From: Nitrospinota bacterium
Lineage (GTDB): Bacteria > UBA8248
NCBI GenBank assembly: GCA_003506735.1
Contig: DNYS01000190.1
Span: 463 to 12,564, forward strand
Reading direction: 5' to 3'
Length of the DNA: 12,102 nucleotides
The notes under the pieces were generated by a model. The model worked only from the letters and a program-made list of their open reading frames with translations, ran no database searches and was not told the DNA's origin. Position numbers and translations under genes: made by a program. Every line of letters begins with the position of its first letter. The first letter of the stretch is position 1. This document shows positions 6,444 through 12,102 of this stretch, one piece after another.

Positions 6444-7126
6444 ATGAAATCCCTGCGCCTTTTTGCCGCTTTGCTGATTCTGGCGGCGCCGTTCGCCCAG
6501 GAGGGTTTCGCCGAGAATCTCGACTTCCGTCCTTACCGGCACGGGAAGGTCAGGAGAGACAGCTTCACATTTTTCTGTCTCTTGGAAACCGGCGGCCGAC
6601 ACATCGTCAAGCTGATCAACAGCTACCTGGCGGGCAAGATTACGAACAAACAGGCCGGCGACGAAATCCGGAAAAAGGTGAACGTCTACCAATGCAACCG
6701 GCAGAAGCTGATCCACATGTCCCTCGAAACCCTGATCCAGGGAAGCATCCCCGATGTCGAGACGATGAACGGGATACCGGTCCCGATCACGAAAGATTCG
6801 AGTCTCGTAAAAGCCCAGGCGATGGACGGCCTCATCGTCTACGTGATTACCAACGCGCTGGTCCCCCCGCCCGGAGCGGAGAGAAAAGATCCGGAACCCC
6901 ACATCGGGGAAAATCCCCCGAATGGGAGGGAGACCGGAAAAAGCCGATCCAAAAATCCACCGGCGCCGCGCCGGCCGCTAAAAAGAAAGAGCCCAAAAAG
7001 AAAACGGAGCCCGCCGCAAAACCTGCCGGACCGCCCGGGGATGAGGCCGAAGAAGCCGAAAAGAAAACGGAGCCCGCTGCGGAACCCGCCGAATCGCCCG
7101 AGGATGAGGCCAGTAACGCCGATTAG
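6444..7126 (+). CDS. Putative exported protein with repetitive acidic/basic tail, apparent -1 frameshift
   Basis: The first frame starts at ATG 6444 with a clear signal peptide: MKSLR, a hydrophobic core LFAALLILAAPFA, cleavage probably near A23. A soluble domain with two Cys (C45, C84), possibly a disulfide, follows to about residue 150. This frame has no stop until 7916, running antisense through the neighbouring SDR gene, which is implausible. From about 6900-6950 the frame one base back encodes a typical low-complexity tail (AAPAAKKKEPKKKTEPAAKP..., then a second KKTEPAAEP unit) ending at TAG 7124-7126, 22 bases before the convergent SDR stop. The tail frame has no own start. The shift is probably an indel in a homopolymer (candidates: C5 at 6915-6919, A5 runs near 6940 and 6951), either real or a sequencing error. 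No family recognised. Confidence 0.6.
6998..7111 (+). repeat. Imperfect 51-bp tandem repeat in the tail of the exported protein gene
   Basis: Unit 1 (6998-7048) and unit 2 (7061-7111) match at 44 of 51 bases by hand alignment and have a 63-base period. In the tail frame they read KKTEPAAKPAGPPGDEA and KKTEPAAEPAESPEDEA. Three of the seven differences are silent in that frame, and the other four keep the charged/Pro/Ala character. A shorter degenerate copy (AAAAAGAAAGAGCCC) precedes unit 1. Such units expand and contract by slippage, which fits a disordered linker or surface-anchored tail. Confidence 0.8.
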
Positions 7127-7148
7127 GCGGTTCGGGGGCGCAGGTTAT

Positions 7149-7922
7149 TTAAATATTCGAGCGGCTCTGGGAGCCGTCCACAGTCCAGCAGGCCCCGTGG
7201 ACGAGGGTGGCGCGCGGGCTGACCATGAAGGTGGCGACGGTGGAAATCTCCTCCGGGCGTCCGAAGCGCCCGAAGGGCATGGCCGATTCAACCCAGCCCT
7301 TGAGCCCGTCGGGCGAGGCGGCAATCCGCCGCTCCCACACCCCTCCCGGGAAAAGAACGCTGCCCGGACAAAGCGAGTTGACCCGGATATTGTCCTTGGC
7401 CACCTGTTGCGAGAGCGCCTTCGAGAAGCTGATCATGGCCGCCTTCGAGGCGTTGTAGGTCATCGCCGATCCGGATTCGCGGCCGGCGATGGAGGAGATG
7501 TTGAGAATCGAGCCCCCGCCCCGCTTTTTCATCTCGGGGATGGCGAGGCGCGAGAGGCGGACGGCGTTGTACAGGTTGAACTCGAAGGCGATTACCCAAT
7601 CCTCGTCGGTGGTTTCGAGCAGGGTTTTCGGGTCGCTGCCCCCGACGTTGTTCACCAGAATATCCACACCGCCGAATTCCCCGGCCGCCGCCGCGAGGAA
7701 CGCCTCGCAGTCCTCTTTGCGGTTCATGTCCCCGTGAAAAGAGATGACCCGGCCCCGGCCCAGCGCCGCGATCCGCTCCCTAGCATCGTCGAGGTCGGAC
7801 TCGGTGCGCCCGCTGATGGCCACATGACACCCTTCCCCCGCCAGGTCGCTGGCGATGTGGAATCCGATTCCCTTGCTTCCGCCGGAGATCATGGCGGCTT
7901 TTCCTCCCAGCATTAAATCCAT
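7149..7922 (-). CDS. SDR family NAD(P)-dependent oxidoreductase (copy 1)
   Basis: A 257-residue classical short-chain dehydrogenase/reductase, expected to interconvert an alcohol and ketone with NAD(P). It has the cofactor loop SGGSKGIG (13-20), the structural motif NNVGG (91-95), and the catalytic residues Ser144 (NISS), Tyr156 and Lys160 (YNASK). The ATG at 7922 is supported by AAGGA 6 bases upstream; an internal ATG three codons later is less likely. About two thirds of residues match the adjacent upstream SDR, and both end in VDGSQSRSNI, so they are tandem duplicates. It is the last gene of the leftward operon with the acyl-CoA dehydrogenase, and its stop faces the exported protein gene 22 bases away. 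The substrate is unknown; a 3-hydroxyacyl-CoA or cyclic alcohol is a reasonable guess from context. Confidence 0.93.
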   Translation of the reverse strand: MDLMLGGKAAMISGGSKGIGFHIASDLAGEGCHVAISGRTESDLDDARERIAALGRGRVISFHGDMNRKEDCEAFLAAAAGEFGGVDILVNNVGGSDPKTLLETTDEDWVIAFEFNLYNAVRLSRLAIPEMKKRGGGSILNISSIAGRESGSAMTYNASKAAMISFSKALSQQVAKDNIRVNSLCPGSVLFPGGVWERRIAASPDGLKGWVESAMPFGRFGRPEEISTVATFMVSPRATLVHGACWTVDGSQSRSNI

Positions 7923-7950
7923 CGCGTATCCTTCGTTGTCGGGAAAATGC

Positions 7951-8727
7951 TCAGATGTTCGACCGGCTCTGGGAGCCGTCCACCACCCAGCTCACGCCGT
8001 GTACCAGGCTCGCGCGTGGGCTGGCCATCAGGACGGCTACTGCCGAGACCTCCTCGGGCCGCCCGAAGCGGCCGAGGGGGAAATCCGTGTCGAGGTAGCC
8101 CTGAAGGCCGTCGGGCGCATCGGCGATGCGCCGCTCCCACGCCCCGCCGGGAAAAAGAATCCCCCCCGGGTTGATGGAGTTGACCCGTATGCCGTCCTTC
8201 GCCGTCTCCCTGGCGAGGGATTTGGTGAAGGCGATGAGGGCCAACTTGGATGCGTTATAGGTCATCGACCCCTTCGATTCGCGCCCGTAAATGGAGGCGA
8301 TGTTGATGATCGATCCGCCCTCGCGCTTTTTCATCTCGGGGATGGCGAGCCGCGACATTTTCACCGCGTGGAAGAGATTGAACTCGAAGGCCTGGACCCA
8401 ATCCTCGTCGCTGGATTCGAGGAGCGTCTTGGGGTTGCTCCCGCCGACATTGTTGACGAGGATATCCACCCCGCCGAAAAATGCGACCGCCTCTTGAAAA
8501 AATTTCTCGGGGACTCCCTTCTCGGTGATATCCCCGCGAAAAGAGGCGGCGCGGCTGCTGCTTTTTTGGTTGCCGATCTCATCGAGGGCGTCCTTGAGGT
8601 CCTTCTCGTTTCGGCCGCCGATGATGACGTGGCAACCCTCGGCGGCCAGATCGCGGGCGATATGAAAACCGATGCCCCGGCTGCCGCCCGAGACCACCGC
8701 CACCTTGTCCTGCAGCATCATGTCCAC
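7951..8727 (-). CDS. SDR family NAD(P)-dependent oxidoreductase (copy 2)
   Basis: A 258-residue classical SDR, paralogous to the gene 28 bases downstream. Motifs: SGGSRGIG (13-20), NNVGG (92-96), Ser145 (NIAS), Tyr157 and Lys161 (YNASK). The two copies are near-identical in the cofactor core (FGGVDILVNNVGGS), the SRLAIPEMKKR helix and the GRFGRPEE / SQSRSNI end. They differ most at about residues 40-85 and 205-216, the latter in the substrate-loop region, suggesting different specificities. The start is GTG at 8727, well supported by GGAGGG 6 bases upstream. It begins 31 bases after the stop of the acyl-CoA dehydrogenase gene, indicating cotranscription. Confidence 0.93.
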   Translation of the reverse strand: MDMMLQDKVAVVSGGSRGIGFHIARDLAAEGCHVIIGGRNEKDLKDALDEIGNQKSSSRAASFRGDITEKGVPEKFFQEAVAFFGGVDILVNNVGGSNPKTLLESSDEDWVQAFEFNLFHAVKMSRLAIPEMKKREGGSIINIASIYGRESKGSMTYNASKLALIAFTKSLARETAKDGIRVNSINPGGILFPGGAWERRIADAPDGLQGYLDTDFPLGRFGRPEEVSAVAVLMASPRASLVHGVSWVVDGSQSRSNI

Positions 8728-8758
8728 CGAAAGCCCTCCATGCCGCCGGCCGCGCTCG

Positions 8759-9943
8759 TTAGGCGGGATCGTCGAGCGTCTGGGCGGCGCGCAGGAGGGT
8801 GAGCGAATCGGTGCCGTCCCCGTGCAGGAAGGTGATGAGATCGCGGATCATCTTTTCGACCGGGTTGTCCTTCATGATGCCGATGCCGCCGAGAATGTCG
8901 GTGGCCAGGGCGATGGTCTTGAGAGCCATCTGGTCACTGAAAACCTTACCGTAGCGCGTGAAGCGCGAGTTGTAGGTCTCGTCGTTATCGACGCCCCAGC
9001 AAATCCGCCACATGAACTGTTCAGCAACCTCGATGTTCATGAGCATCTCGGCCATCATGTGCTTGACCGTGGGATGTTCGATGATGGGCACCCCGCCCTG
9101 GATCCTCTCTTTCACATGCTGGTTGCAGAATGTAAATATTCCCCGGGCGATGCCCGTGTTGCAGGCGGCCAACTCGGCGCTTCCCCGGAAGATCGTGGCC
9201 TGGACGTGAAACCCCTGGTTCACCTCGCCGAGGACGTCGTCCTTATGGACGCGCACGTTGTCGAGAAAGCTCTCGGCGTTCGGGTAGAGGCGGTAGCCCA
9301 TCTTATCGTGAACCCGCCCGTAGGATACGCCGTCCTGCTCTCCGTGGACGAGGAAGCATGTCGTTCCCTTCTGAAGATCGACGGTGGGATCGGTGCGCGC
9401 GAAAACGATCAGAATCTTGGCCCAGCTCGTGAGCGAGGTGAAGTGCTTCGCCCCGTTGATGACCCAGTAATCGCCGTCCCGGACGGCCGATGTTTTGAGG
9501 CCCAGATGCGCGCCCGGCTGGCGGTAGATGTTGTCCGATCCGTAGTCGGGCTCTGTCATTAAGAACGAACCGACACAATCGTCGTCCTCGACGAACATTT
9601 TCAGCCATTTCTCTTTTTGGGCCTCGGTGCCCCGCTTGGCGATGGCGGTCGATATCTTCCAGCACTGGCTCAGGCACTTGATGACCCCGATTTCAGTTTG
9701 GCCGCCCCGCCAGAGGCACAGCGCTTTGGTCATCGTGTCGGCGCCAATGCCACCCCATTCCTCGGGAACGGCCAAGGTCCGGAGGCCCAGCTTCGAGGCC
9801 TTGTTGATCAGCTCGGCCGGATAGCAATCCTTCGGGTCGGGGCTGCGGTCGATTTCGGGGGCGACGGGGGCGACCTCCCGCTCCATGAAGCCGCCCACCA
9901 TGTCGGCCAGGGCCAGTTGTTCGTCGGTGAATGGATATTGCAT
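8759..9943 (-). CDS. Acyl-CoA dehydrogenase family protein
   Basis: A 394-residue flavoprotein of the usual family length, expected to introduce a double bond alpha-beta to an acyl-CoA thioester and pass electrons to an electron-transfer flavoprotein. Visible signatures: N-terminal helical domain with FTDEQLALADMVGGFMEREVAP (5-26), FLMTEPDYGSDN (127-138), WVINGAKHFTS (160-170), a C-terminal helical domain with IQGGVPIIEHPTVKHMMAEM (281-300), and LGGIGIMKDNPVEKMIRDL (351-369). The usual EGT segment, whose Glu is the catalytic base in medium- and short-chain enzymes, reads DGT here (Asp376). The alternative base position in the central helix, used by isovaleryl- and long-chain enzymes, is not an obvious Glu either. 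The ATG at 9943 has AGGAG 6-7 bases upstream; a 23-codon upstream extension lacks support. First gene of the operon with the two SDRs. Confidence 0.93.
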   Translation of the reverse strand: MQYPFTDEQLALADMVGGFMEREVAPVAPEIDRSPDPKDCYPAELINKASKLGLRTLAVPEEWGGIGADTMTKALCLWRGGQTEIGVIKCLSQCWKISTAIAKRGTEAQKEKWLKMFVEDDDCVGSFLMTEPDYGSDNIYRQPGAHLGLKTSAVRDGDYWVINGAKHFTSLTSWAKILIVFARTDPTVDLQKGTTCFLVHGEQDGVSYGRVHDKMGYRLYPNAESFLDNVRVHKDDVLGEVNQGFHVQATIFRGSAELAACNTGIARGIFTFCNQHVKERIQGGVPIIEHPTVKHMMAEMLMNIEVAEQFMWRICWGVDNDETYNSRFTRYGKVFSDQMALKTIALATDILGGIGIMKDNPVEKMIRDLITFLHGDGTDSLTLLRAAQTLDDPA

Positions 9944-10103
9944 GAATTCTCTCCTGCATATGTATGAAGACACCCTGCCGGGCGGGCCCGGGCAAGCCTG
10001 AATCCAAAGCAAATTTTATCGATCCGCTATTTTGAGTACCGCTACGCATCAGTCCTGTCAACATCGTCGGGGCCCGGCCGCCCCGGATGGCATTCCCCAA
10101 AAA
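9944..10103 (-). promoter_or_regulatory. Leader and possible promoter region of the acyl-CoA dehydrogenase operon
   Basis: A 160-base gap between the queC stop and the acyl-CoA dehydrogenase start, both leftward. It contains an exact TTGACA on the minus strand (10061-10056), but the hexamer 17 bases on (TACTCA) is a poor -10; TAAAAT further along lacks a matching -35. A 6-bp GC hairpin (arms 10068-10073 and 10080-10085) just past queC has no T-run and is at best a weak terminator. A second GC hairpin with one bulge (9976-9994) lies in the leader near the Shine-Dalgarno AGGAG. A promoter is expected here but cannot be fixed. Confidence 0.3.
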
Positions 10104-10793
10104 TCAGGCCACATAGGACAGGGGGTCCTCCATCCCCGCCTCCTCGAATCCCTTGAGACGCAGGAGACAGGCGTCGCACCGCCCGCAGGAGCGCCCCTCC
10201 CCGTCCGGGTCGTAGCAAGAGTGCGTCATCGAAAAATCCACGCCCAGCTCGGCCCCTTTGCGGACAATATCCACCTTCCGCATCTCGGAGAGGGGCGAGT
10301 GTATCTGGAATTCGGCCCCCGATTCGGTGGAGGCTTTCGTCGCCAGATTCGCCATGCGCCTGAAAGCCTCGATGTACTCGGGCCTACAATCGGGATAGCC
10401 GGAATAGTCCAGCGCGTTCACGCCGATGAAAATGTCCCAGGCGCCCTTCACCTCGGCCAGCGCGAGGGCGTAGCTGAGAAACACCGTGTTCCGCGCCGGA
10501 ACGTAGGTGACCGGAATTCCCTCGCCGATATCGGATCGATCCTTGGGAACGTCGATGTCGTCCGTCAGGGCGCTGCCGCCGATAGCGCGCATGTCGATCG
10601 GCAGGACGGTATGCCCCGCCGCGCCCAGGGCCCGCGCCACGCGCGCGGCGGATTCGAGTTCGAAGCGGTGGCGCTGGCCGTAGTCGAAGCTGATCGCCTC
10701 GCAGGCGAAACCTTGCAAGCGGGCGATGGCCAGGACGACGGCCGAGTCCATTCCTCCGCTCAGGAGGACGACCGCAATTCTTTTTGATTCCAC
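10104..10793 (-). CDS. queC: 7-cyano-7-deazaguanine synthase QueC
   Basis: A 229-residue ATP-dependent enzyme converting 7-carboxy-7-deazaguanine to preQ0, the precursor of queuosine in tRNA and of other deazapurines. It has the PP-loop SGGMDS (12-17), FDYGQRH (36-42), VPARNT (98-103), [17 protein letters not shown] (124-140) and a C-terminal zinc site with C193, C203, C206 and C209 (SCY...SCGRCDAC). The start is GTG at 10793, matching the usual position a few residues before the PP-loop. The open frame extends 74 codons further, but that part is Arg/Pro-rich and lies in the upstream gene's coding sequence, so it is rejected. The chosen start overlaps the upstream small gene by 34 bases. queD, queE and queF are not in the window. 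Confidence 0.95.
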   Translation of the reverse strand: MESKRIAVVLLSGGMDSAVVLAIARLQGFACEAISFDYGQRHRFELESAARVARALGAAGHTVLPIDMRAIGGSALTDDIDVPKDRSDIGEGIPVTYVPARNTVFLSYALALAEVKGAWDIFIGVNALDYSGYPDCRPEYIEAFRRMANLATKASTESGAEFQIHSPLSEMRKVDIVRKGAELGVDFSMTHSCYDPDGEGRSCGRCDACLLRLKGFEEAGMEDPLSYVA

Positions 10794-11155
10794 GGCCGGA
10801 TTTCCGGTGTCTCCGCATCGAGGGTTCGATCGGTCAGGGCAGGCAGATTTTTTTCGAGATAACGCACCCGGAGGCGGTAGGGCGAACCGGCGTCCGTCGC
10901 CAACGAGGCCTGGATCGAGGCCACGCCCCAGCCTTCCATTTGAAAGGAGTTGAGTTGAACGGCGGCAGCGGCCAGGGGAGCGTGCCGGTGGTCGAAAAGC
11001 TCCACCGCCAGCCATAGCTCCTCGGCGGGGGGCTCGCTTAGGAATATAATCAGGCCGGTCAGTTCCACCTCACCGCCGGATCGCTCCCAGTCCCACCGCT
11101 GGAGGGTACGGAGGGCGCCGCTGCGAATTTTGAGGCTCCCTGGTGGATTTATCAT
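10760..11155 (-). CDS. Hypothetical protein of about 131 residues, possibly beta-sandwich
   Basis: An open frame upstream of queC on the same strand. From ATG 11155 it reads [20 protein letters not shown] and contains alternating hydrophobic stretches ([60 protein letters not shown]) suggestive of beta strands. There is no signal peptide and no Cys. A TTG eight codons upstream (11179) could be the start instead, giving 139 residues; neither has a strong Shine-Dalgarno. AATAAT (11186-11181 on the minus strand), a possible -10 box, would favour the ATG. It overlaps queC by 34 bases, so the two are probably translated together. The amino-acid composition is balanced, unlike the Arg/Pro-rich frame running opposite. 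I do not recognise the family. Confidence 0.65.
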   Translation of the reverse strand: MINPPGSLKIRSGALRTLQRWDWERSGGEVELTGLIIFLSEPPAEELWLAVELFDHRHAPLAAAAVQLNSFQMEGWGVASIQASLATDAGSPYRLRVRYLEKNLPALTDRTLDAETPEIRPWNQKELRSSS

Positions 11156-11209
11156 GTGGTATCCATATTCATTGGCCAAAATTATTGGATTGAGGCTCCC
11201 GCGGCCCGG

Positions 11210-11226
11210 GTGCCGGTCGCCGGCAC
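11210..11226. repeat. Short perfect inverted repeat in a divergent gap
   Basis: GTGCCGG (11210-11216) and CCGGCAC (11220-11226) form a 7-bp hairpin with a TCG loop. It lies between two divergent genes and is not followed by a T-run, so it is not a standard terminator. It could be part of an operator region or chance in GC-rich DNA. Confidence 0.4.
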
Positions 11227-11230
11227 TCGC

Positions 11231-11258
11231 AGGATAGTCTAGGATACCGCGTTATCCT
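11231..11258. promoter_or_regulatory. Candidate operator: AGGATA direct and inverted repeats
   Basis: AGGATA occurs at 11231-11236 and again at 11241-11246, exactly 10 bases apart (one helical turn), and its reverse complement TATCCT lies at 11253-11258. The last two with CCGCGT between form an 18-bp palindrome with a single mismatched pair. The array sits about 50 bases upstream of the alpha/beta hydrolase start, between divergent genes, a typical place for a transcription factor site. TATCCT is itself a 4-of-6 match to a -10 box, with no good -35 box. Confidence 0.4.
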
Positions 11259-11308
11259 GAGAATCCCAAGAACCGTCCGGACTCGTTCATTCACGGGGAC
11301 ATTTCGCC

Positions 11309-12102
11309 ATGGCCAACGCCACCGTCAACGGTGTGAACCTGAACTACCAGGTCCAGGGCAAGGGCCCTCCCCTTGTTCTGATGCATGGATTCTCCACAGG
11401 GCTTTATGTCTGGGACCAGGTTGCCGAGTGGCTTTCCGGGGAATTTCAGGTGTTCCGCCACGACCACCGGGGCCATGGCGGATCGGAAAAACCGCCCGGC
11501 CCCTACCGGATCCAGGACTACGTGGACGATCTGGCCGCCCTCCTCAACTACCTGGGTCTGGACCGCGTGGACCTCGCGGGGCACAGCATGGGTGGGCGCA
11601 CGGCGCTTCTCTTCGCGCTGGACGACCCCGGCCGCCTGAATCGCCTGCTCCTGGTCGGCGCCTCCGGGGCGGCTCCCGAGGGCGAGCCCGCCCGGCGCTT
11701 CGAAGCCCTCAAAAAGCTGGCCTCCGGGGAAGGGATGGCGGCGGTGTTCGAAAGCGATCTGTTCGCCTTCGCTCTGCCCGAGGCCTGGAAAAAAGACCCG
11801 GAGCCCGCGCGGGAGCGTTTTATGCGCACCACGCCCGAGAGCTTTTGCGCCGCGGCCGATGCGGTCCTCACCATGCCGGACCTGCGGGGCCGCCTGGGCG
11901 AGATTCCTGTTCCGGTCTGGGCCTGCACCGGGGAGAGCGATGCCGGTCCCATGGCGTTTAACGAACTATGCGAGAAAAACATCGAGGCCTGCTCCCGGGC
12001 GGTGATCCCGGGCTGCGGCCACTACCCCATGCTGGACGCGGCGGAGGAGTTTATTGGCCAGCTCGAAAAGTTTCTCGGCGCGTCCCAGGGCGGCGCGTCC
12101 CC
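11309..12102 (+). CDS. Alpha/beta hydrolase (3' end beyond the window)
   Basis: 264 residues are visible from ATG 11309; the frame is still open at the right edge, but the protein is nearly complete for this family (about 260-280). Catalytic triad: nucleophile Ser93 in GHSMGG (91-96), Asp211 in TGESDAG (207-213) and His238 in GCGHYPML (235-242). The oxyanion-hole motif HGF is at 26-28, and DHRGHGGSEKP (52-62) is the usual strand-loop segment. A lid domain spans about 120-190. There is no signal peptide, so it is probably cytoplasmic. It may hydrolyse an ester, lactone or C-C bond as in the MhpC/BphD/3-oxoadipate enol-lactonase group; the substrate cannot be read from sequence. The Shine-Dalgarno is weak (GGGGAC, about 9 bases upstream). 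The neighbouring genes on the left diverge from it. Confidence 0.92.
   Translation, partial: MANATVNGVNLNYQVQGKGPPLVLMHGFSTGLYVWDQVAEWLSGEFQVFRHDHRGHGGSEKPPGPYRIQDYVDDLAALLNYLGLDRVDLAGHSMGGRTALLFALDDPGRLNRLLLVGASGAAPEGEPARRFEALKKLASGEGMAAVFESDLFAFALPEAWKKDPEPARERFMRTTPESFCAAADAVLTMPDLRGRLGEIPVPVWACTGESDAGPMAFNELCEKNIEACSRAVIPGCGHYPMLDAAEEFIGQLEKFLGASQGGAS

Noticed and set aside
5586..6902. 438-codon minus-strand frame opposite DUF362 and the exported protein
   Set aside because: The DUF362 motifs on the plus strand are convincing; the antisense frame is His/Gly/Arg-rich without motifs.
6900..6960. Programmed -1 ribosomal frameshift site
   Set aside because: No canonical X XXY YYZ heptamer is found in the correct phase; the C5 and A5 runs do not allow both tRNAs to re-pair, so an indel is the simpler reading.
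7127..7148. Bidirectional terminator between the convergent genes
   Set aside because: The 22-base gap has no inverted repeat and no T-run.
6444..7916. 490-codon continuous reading of the exported protein frame
   Set aside because: After about residue 155 it turns into Arg/Pro/Asn-rich sequence and then antisense of the SDR gene; the tail in the neighbouring frame is far more protein-like.
10068..10085. Rho-independent terminator after queC
   Set aside because: Only six GC pairs with a six-base loop and no T-run on the transcript strand.
10794..11015. 74-codon N-terminal extension of queC
   Set aside because: Arg/Pro/Gly-rich shadow of the upstream small gene; QueC proteins start just before the PP-loop.
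1..12102. tRNA, rRNA, CRISPR array, insertion sequence or integrase
   Set aside because: No cloverleaf, no regularly spaced direct repeats, no transposase or recombinase motif and no terminal inverted repeats with target duplications were seen on reading both strands.

Overview
This is a high-GC bacterial window with tightly packed genes, short gaps and frequent ATG/GTG/TTG start variation. It looks like an ordinary chromosome segment. The gene set (Gfo/Idh/MocA oxidoreductase, PriA, short serine/threonine dehydratase, DUF362, acyl-CoA dehydrogenase with SDRs, QueC, alpha/beta hydrolase) is consistent with a high-GC proteobacterium or an uncultured lineage such as Tectomicrobia or NC10. No taxonomic marker is present, so this placement is only a guess. 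I see no tRNA, rRNA, CRISPR array, insertion sequence, phage gene or integrase.

Layout. (1) Positions 1-4803, minus strand: a serine/threonine dehydratase overlaps priA by 4 bases (ATGA). A Gfo/Idh/MocA-type oxidoreductase follows after a 79-base gap, and its 3' end overlaps the start of a further gene with a signal peptide that runs off the left edge. (2) Positions 4804-5103: a 300-base divergent control region. It holds a perfect 18-bp inverted repeat whose right arm carries the -35 box of a good plus-strand promoter, a leader hairpin next to the ribosome binding site, and twin TTATACA repeats. (3) Positions 5104-7126, plus strand: a small charged coiled-coil protein, a DUF362 protein, and a secreted protein of unknown function whose reading frame appears broken by a -1 shift before a repetitive Lys/Glu/Ala/Pro tail. 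(4) Positions 7149-9943, minus strand: acyl-CoA dehydrogenase followed by two tandemly duplicated SDR oxidoreductases, a likely catabolic operon. (5) Positions 10104-11155, minus strand: an unrecognised small protein overlapping queC (queuosine precursor synthesis). (6) Positions 11309 to the right edge, plus strand: an alpha/beta hydrolase, nearly complete.

How the genes relate: the acyl-CoA dehydrogenase and the two SDRs probably act on one acyl or hydroxyacyl substrate class, although the substrate cannot be read from sequence. The dehydratase-priA pair is coupled by translation but not by function. No complete novel defence or mobile system is visible. The most unusual items are the promoter-embedding palindrome, the frameshifted repetitive-tail secreted protein, and an acyl-CoA dehydrogenase with Asp where the usual catalytic Glu is expected.
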